Shown in pieces: positions 58,281 to 64,000 of a DNA stretch of 64,000 nucleotides. The stretch covers positions 868,001 to 932,000 of the forward strand of contig NW_025963561.1 in NCBI RefSeq assembly GCF_910591885.1. Reading direction: 5' to 3'. The stretch's first letter is position 1; each line of letters opens with the position of its first letter. The position numbers and the translations under genes are program-made. Origin of the DNA: Bombus terrestris. Taxonomy: Eukaryota > Arthropoda > Insecta > Hymenoptera > Apidae. The notes beneath the pieces were generated by a model. That model was not told the DNA's origin and searched no databases. It was given only the letters and a program-made list of their open reading frames with translations.

Positions 58281-59913
58281 TAACGTTATACGTAATAACG
58301 TAATAGTATATAACGTTTTACGTCATAACGTAATAGTATATAACGCTGTACGTCATATAGTGGTGCAATATAACGTTATAGGTCTCATAGTGATGGAATA
58401 TAACGTTATACATTATAACGTAATAGTATATAACGTTATACGTCATAACGTAATAGTACATAACGTTACACGTCATAAAGTAATAGTATATAACGTTATA
58501 CGTCATATAGGGGTGCAATATAACGTTATAGGCCTTATAATGATGGCATATAACGTTATACATTATAACGTAATAGTATATAACGTTTTACGTCATAACG
58601 TAATAGTATATAACGTTATACGTCATAACGTAATAGTATATAACGTTATACCTCATATTGTGATGCGATATAACTTTATACGTTATAACTTAATTGTATA
58701 TAACGTGATACGTCATAACGTAATAGTATATAACGCTATACGTCATATAGAGATGCAATATAACGATATACGCCCTATAGTGATGGAATATAACGTTATA
58801 CATTATAACGTAATAGTATATAACGTTATACGTTATAACGTAATAGTATATAACGTTTTACGTCATAACGTAATAGTATATAACGTTATACGTCATATAG
58901 AGGTGCAATATAACGTTATAGGTCCTATAGTGATGAAATATAACGTTATACATTATAACGTAATAGTATATAACGTTATACGTCATATAGTGGTGCAATA
59001 TAACGTTATAGGTCGTATAGTGATGGAATATAACGTTATAGAATATAACGTAATAGTATATAACGTTATACCTTATAACGTTATAGTATATAACGTTTTA
59101 CGACATAACGTAATAGTATATAACGTTATACGTCATATAGTGGTGCAATATAAGGTTATAGGTCCTATAGTGATGGAATATAACGTTGTACATTATAACG
59201 TAATAGTATATAACGCTATACGTCATATAGAGATGCAATATAACGATATACGCCCTATAGTGATGGAATATAACGTTATACATTATAACGTAATAGTGTA
59301 TAAGTTTATACGCCATATAGTGATGCAATATAACGTTATACGTCCTATAGTGATGCAATACAACGTTATACCTTATAACCTAACAGTATATGACGTTATA
59401 CATTATAACGTAATAGTATATAACGTTATACGTCATAACGTAATAGTATATAACGTTATACGTCATATAGTGATGCAATATATCGTTATACGTCATATAG
59501 TGAGGAGATTAAACGTTATAGGTCCTATAGTGATGGAATATAACGTTATACATTCTAACGTAATAGCATATAACGTTATACGTCATATTGTGATGCAATA
59601 TATCGTTATACGTCCTATAGATATGCAATACAACGTTATGCCTTATAACCTAACAGTATATGACGTTATACATTATAACGTAATAGTATATAACGTTATA
59701 CGTCATAACGTAATAGTATATAACGTTATACGTTATAACGTAATAGTATATAACGTTATACGTCATATAGTGATGCAATATATCGTTATACGTCATATAG
59801 TGATGCAATATAACGTTATACCTCATACTGTGATGCGATATACCTTTATACGTTATAACATAATTGTATATAACGTGATACGCCATAACGTAATAGTATA
59901 TAACGTTATACGT

Positions 59914-60213
59914 CATATAGTGATGCGATATACCTTTATACGTTATAACATAATTGTATATAACGTGATACGTCATAACGTAATAGTATATAACGTTATA
60001 CGTCATATAGTGATGCAATATATCGTTATATGACCGAAAGAGACGCAATAAAACGTTATACGTCATATAGTGATGCGATATACCTTTATACGTTATAACA
60101 TAATTGTATATAACGTGATACGTCATAACGTAATAGTATATAACGTTATACGTCATATAGTGATGCAATATATCGTTATATGACCGAAAGAGAGGCAATA
60201 AAACGTTATACGT
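59914..60213 (+). repeat. 150-bp (five-unit) tandem pair
   Basis: Two copies starting at 59,914 and 60,064, each from CATATAGTGATGCGATATAC through an L unit (60,024 and 60,174). The only difference noted is AGACGC against AGAGGC within L. Confidence 0.9.
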
Positions 60214-60452
60214 CATATAGTGATGCGATATAACGTTATACGTAATAACGTAATAGTATATAATGTTATACGCCATATTGTGATGCAATATATCGTTATA
60301 CGGCCTATAGTTATGCAATACAACGTTATACCTTAAACCTAACAGTATATGACTTTATACCTTATAACGTAATAGTATAGAACATTATACGTCATAACGT
60401 AATTGTATATAACGTTATACGTTATAACGTAATAGTATATAACGTTATACGT

Positions 60453-61080
60453 CATATAGTGGTGCAATATATCGTTATACGTCATATAATGATTCGATAT
60501 AACGTTATACCATATAACCTAATAGTAAATAAAGTTATACGACATAACGTAATAGAATATAACGTTATAGGTTATAACGTAATAGTATATAACGTTATAC
60601 CTCATATTGTGATGCGATATACCTTTATACGTTATAACATAATTGTATACAACGTTATACGTCATAACGTAATTGTATATAACGTTATACGTTATAACGT
60701 AATAGTATATAACGTTATACGTCATATAGTGGTGCAATATATCGTTATACGTCATATAATGATTCGATATAACGTTATACCATATAACCTAATAGTATAT
60801 AAAGTTATACGACATAACGTAATAGAATATAACGTTATAGGTCATAACGTAATAGTATATAACGTTATACCTCATATTGTGATGCGATATTACTTTATAC
60901 GTTATAACATAATTGTATATAACGTGATACGTCATATAGTGGTGCAATATATCGTTATACGTCATATAATGATGCGATATAACGTTATACCATATAACCT
61001 AATGGTAAATAACGTTATACGAAATAACGTAATAGAATATAACGTTATAAGTTATAACGTAATAGTATATAACGTTATAC
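60453..61080 (+). repeat. Threefold repeat marked by CATATAATGAT
   Basis: Markers GTGGTGCAATATATCG followed by CATATAATGATTCG or CATATAATGATGCG start at 60,453, 60,723 and 60,933, spaced 270 and 210 bp. Each is followed by CCATATAACCTAATRG and GAATATAACG units. The variant is confined to this place. Confidence 0.85.
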
Positions 61081-62062
61081 GTCATATAGTGGTGCAATAT
61101 AACGTTATAGGTCGTATAGTGATGGAATATAACGTTATAGAATATAACGTAATAGTATATAACGTTATACCTTATAACGTAATAGTATATAACGTTATAC
61201 GTCATATAGTGATGCGATATAACGTTATAACATATAACCTAATAGTATATAACGTTATACGACATAACGTAATATAATGTAACGTTATAGGTTATAACGT
61301 AATAGTATATAACGTTTTACGTCATAACGTAATAGTATATAACGTTATAAGTCATATAGTGGTGCAATATAACGTTATAGGTACTATAGTGATGGATTAT
61401 AACGTTATACATTATAACGTAATAGTATATAACGTTATACGTCATATAGTGGTGCAATATAACGTTATAGGTCGTATAGTGATGGAATATAACGTTATAG
61501 AATATAACGTAATAGTATATAACGTTATACCTTATAAGGTAATAGTATATAACGTTTTACGTCATAACGTAATAGTATATAACGTTATACGTCATATAGT
61601 GGTGCAATATAAGGTTATAGGTCCTATAGTGATGGAATATAACGTTATACATTATAACGTAATAGTATATAACGTTATAGGTCATATGGTGGTGCAATAT
61701 AACGTTATAGGTCTCATAGTGATGGAATATAACGTTATACATTATAACGTAATAGTATATAACGTTCTACGTCATATAGTGGTGCAATATAAAGCTATAG
61801 GTCCTATAGTGATGGAATATAACGTTATACATTATAACGTAATACTATGTAACGTTATACGTCATAACGTAATAGTATATAACGTTATACGTCATAACGT
61901 AATAGTATATAACGTTATGCGTCATATAGTAATGCAATATAACGCTAAACGTTATAACGTAATAGTATAAAACATCGCACGTCATATAGTGATGCGATAT
62001 AACGTTATAGGTCCTATAGTGATGGAATATAACGTTATAGTATAAAACGTAATAATACATAA

Positions 62063-63590
62063 CGTTATACGTCATATAGTGTTGCAATATAACGTTATAG
62101 GCCTTATAGTGATGGAATATAACGTTATACATTATAACGTAATAGTATATAACGTTATACATCATAACGTAATAGTATATAACGTTATACGTCATAACGT
62201 AATAGTATATAACGTTATAGGTCATATAGTAATGCAATATAACGCTAAACGTTACAACGTAATAGTATAAAACATCGTACGTCATATAGTGTTGCGATAT
62301 AACGTTATACGTAATAACGTAATAGTATATAACGTTTTACGTCATAACGTAATATTATATAACGTAGTACGTCATATAGTGGTGCAATATAACGTTATAG
62401 GTCTCATAGTGATGGAATATAACGTTATACATTATAACGTAATAGTATATAACGTTATACGTCATAACGTAATAGTATATAACGTTATAGGTCATATGGT
62501 GGTGCAATATAACGTTATAGGTCTCATAGTGATGGAATATAACGTTATACATTATAACGTAATAGTATATAACGTTCTACGTCATATAGTGGTGCAATAT
62601 AACGCTATAGGTCCTATAGTGATGGAATATAACGTTATACATTATAACGTAATACTATGTAACGTTATACGTCATAACGTAATAGTATATAACGTTATAC
62701 GTCATAACTTAATAGTATATAACGTTATGCGTCATATAGTAATGCAATATAACGCTAAACGTTATAACGTAATAGTATAAAACATCGCACGTCATATAGT
62801 GATGCGATATAACGTTATAGGTCCTATAGTGATGGAATATAACGTTATAGTATAAAACGTAATAATACATAACGTTATACGTCATATAGTGGTGCAATAT
62901 AACGTTATAGGCCTTATAGTGATGGAATATAACGTTATACATTATAACGTAATAGTATATAACGTTATACGTCATAACGTAATAGTATATAACGTTATAG
63001 GCCTTATAATGATGGAATATAACGTTATACATTATAACGTAATAGTATATAACGTTATACGTCATAACGTAATAGTACATAACGTTACACGTCATAAAGT
63101 AATAGTATATAACGTTATACGTCATATAGGGGTGCAATATAACGTTATAGGCCTTATAATGATGGCATATAACGTTATACATTATAACGTAATGGTATAT
63201 AATTTTTTACGTCATAACGTAATAGTATATAGCGTTATACGTCATAACGTAATAGTATATAACGTTATAGTTCATATAGTGGTGGAATATTACGTTATAG
63301 GTCTCATAGTGATGGAATATAACGTTATACATTATAACGTAATAGTATATAACGTTATAAGACATATAGTGGTGCAATATAACGTTATAGGTCCTATAGT
63401 GATAGAATATAACGGTATACATTATAACGTAATATTATATAACGTTATACATCATAACGTAATAGTATATAACGTTATACGTCATAACGTAATAGTATAT
63501 AACGTTATGCATCATATAGTAATGCAATATAACGCTAAACGTTATAACGTAATAGTATAAAACATCGTACGTCATATAGTGCTGCGATAT
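62063..63590 (+). repeat. 1.6-kb segment, second of a pair
   Basis: Partner of 56,664-58,280. Private changes include TATAATTTTTTACG near 63,201 and GTGATAGAATATAACGG near 63,400. After about 63,590 the sequence follows 58,400 onward (offset 5,189) to the end of the window. Confidence 0.87.
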
Positions 63591-64000
63591 AACATTATAC
63601 CTAATAACGTAATAGTATATAACGTTATACGTCATAACGTAATAGTACATAACGTTACACGTCATAAAGTAATAGTATATAACGTTATACGTCATATAGG
63701 GGTGCAATATAACGTTATAGGCCTTATAATGATGGCATATAACGTTATACATTATAACGTAATAGTATATAACGTTTTACGTCATAACGTAATAGTATAT
63801 AACGTTATACGTCATAACGTAATAGTATATAACGTTATACCTCATATTGTGATGCGATATAACTTTATACGTTATAACTTAATTGTATATAACGTGATAC
63901 GTCATAACGTAATAGTATATAACGCTATACGTCATATAGAGATGCAATATAACGATATACGCCCTATAGTGATGGAATATAACGTTATACATTATAACGT

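Larger units (their letters stand above)
1..64000 (+). repeat. 30-bp satellite DNA array filling the window
   Basis: Every stretch is made of 30-bp units in the same orientation. Exemplars are type A at 1341-1370 (ACGTCATAACGTAATAG core), type B at 1941-1970 (CATATAGTGGTGCAATA core), type C at 261-290 (GGTCCTATAGTGATGGAA core; variants GGCCTTATAG at 2631 and GGTCTCATAG at 1401), type D at 291-320 (ACATTATAACG core), E at 171-200, F at 201-230, G at 231-260, H/I/J at 351-440, K at 2061-2090, L at 801-830 and a divergent trio at 681-770. Most units begin CGTTAT and end TATAA, so each junction is the palindrome TATAACGTTATA. The register holds for kilobases and slips only at defined indels. No unique sequence, telomere repeat or mobile element interrupts it. 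Satellite status is direct observation; a heterochromatic or centromeric location is inference. Confidence 0.98.
54350..64000 (+). repeat. Domain III: heterogeneous satellite with L units, no 31-bp unit
   Basis: Divergent units open the domain (TATAGCGTTACAGTTCC, GTTTATAACTTTATACGCC, CCAATAGAGATGC between 54,358 and 54,560). L units return at 54,984, mostly as TATGACCG instead of TACGACCG. It contains the most ancestral-looking run (55,974-56,123) and the longest open frame of the window (58,270-60,033). The array runs past the window end without change. Confidence 0.8.

Noticed and set aside
58270..60033. 587-codon open frame as a real repetitive protein gene
   Set aside because: It is a direct product of a stop-free 30-bp unit. 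Similar frames occur all over the window on both strands, start at whatever ATG lies in GTGATG or GTGCTGCG contexts, and end at TATAAAA units or +1 slips. There is no unique domain, signal peptide, promoter or codon pattern.
1..64000. CRISPR array, because near-30-bp repeats recur at regular spacing
   Set aside because: The stretches between identical units are themselves recurrent unit types, not unique spacers. The array is 64 kb long, and no cas genes or leader are seen.
1..64000. Iteron-type replication origin or plasmid repeat
   Set aside because: Iterons come in small numbers next to a replication gene. Here there are more than 2,000 units and no gene.
1..64000. Telomeric repeats or CENP-B boxes
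   Set aside because: I saw no TTAGGG, TTAGG or TTTAGGG tract on either strand and no CGGG core as required for a CENP-B box.
1..64000. The multi-kilobase duplications as pure assembly artefact
   Set aside because: Copies carry private substitutions and whole-unit indels, which simple duplicated contigs would not show. Long-read confirmation would still be decisive.

Overview
The whole 64-kb window is one uninterrupted tandem satellite array. I find no gene, tRNA, rRNA, transposon or unique-sequence island on either strand. The basic unit is 30 bp (just over 2,100 units), all in head-to-tail orientation. The array is about 30% GC but strikingly rich in CpG. Units fall into about a dozen recurrent types that share a junction reading TATAACGTTATA, a perfect 12-bp palindrome. 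The unit is itself nested: 30 = 15 + 15, and each 15 = 7 + 8, built on CGTTATA / CGTTATAA.

This looks like eukaryotic heterochromatin: a centromeric, pericentromeric, subtelomeric or sex/B-chromosome satellite. I base this on the length, the layered higher-order repeats and the absence of genes. I do not recognise the family and cannot name the organism. Retained CpG in AT-rich DNA suggests little loss of methylated CpG, as in many invertebrates and protists; that is inference.

Layout. Domain I (1 to about 39.3 kb) is a mosaic of higher-order units. It holds a 1,371-bp core cassette in five near-complete copies and one truncated copy. A segment of about 7.3 kb at the left edge recurs at 22.6-30.0 kb, and the right part of that second copy recurs again at 33.4-38.5 kb. 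Domain II (about 40.2-54.35 kb) is more uniform. It lacks the purine-rich 'L' unit and carries young tandem units of 120, 240 and about 1,200 bp. Domain III (about 54.35-64 kb) regains L, loses the 31-bp unit, and contains a 1.6-kb segment repeated about 5.3 kb apart. A 530-bp block at 39.30-39.83 kb, next to the I/II boundary, is repeated at 56.13-56.66 kb. This suggests that Domain II expanded inside a once-continuous L-bearing array.

The most notable local events are two perfected palindromes that look like short template-switch products. One is a 15-nt inverted patch at 18.09 kb, which forms 25-bp arms around a 13-nt spacer. The other is a 40-bp perfect palindrome at 22.68 kb. Long open frames, up to 587 codons and on both strands, follow from a stop-poor unit whose length is a multiple of three; I do not call them genes.
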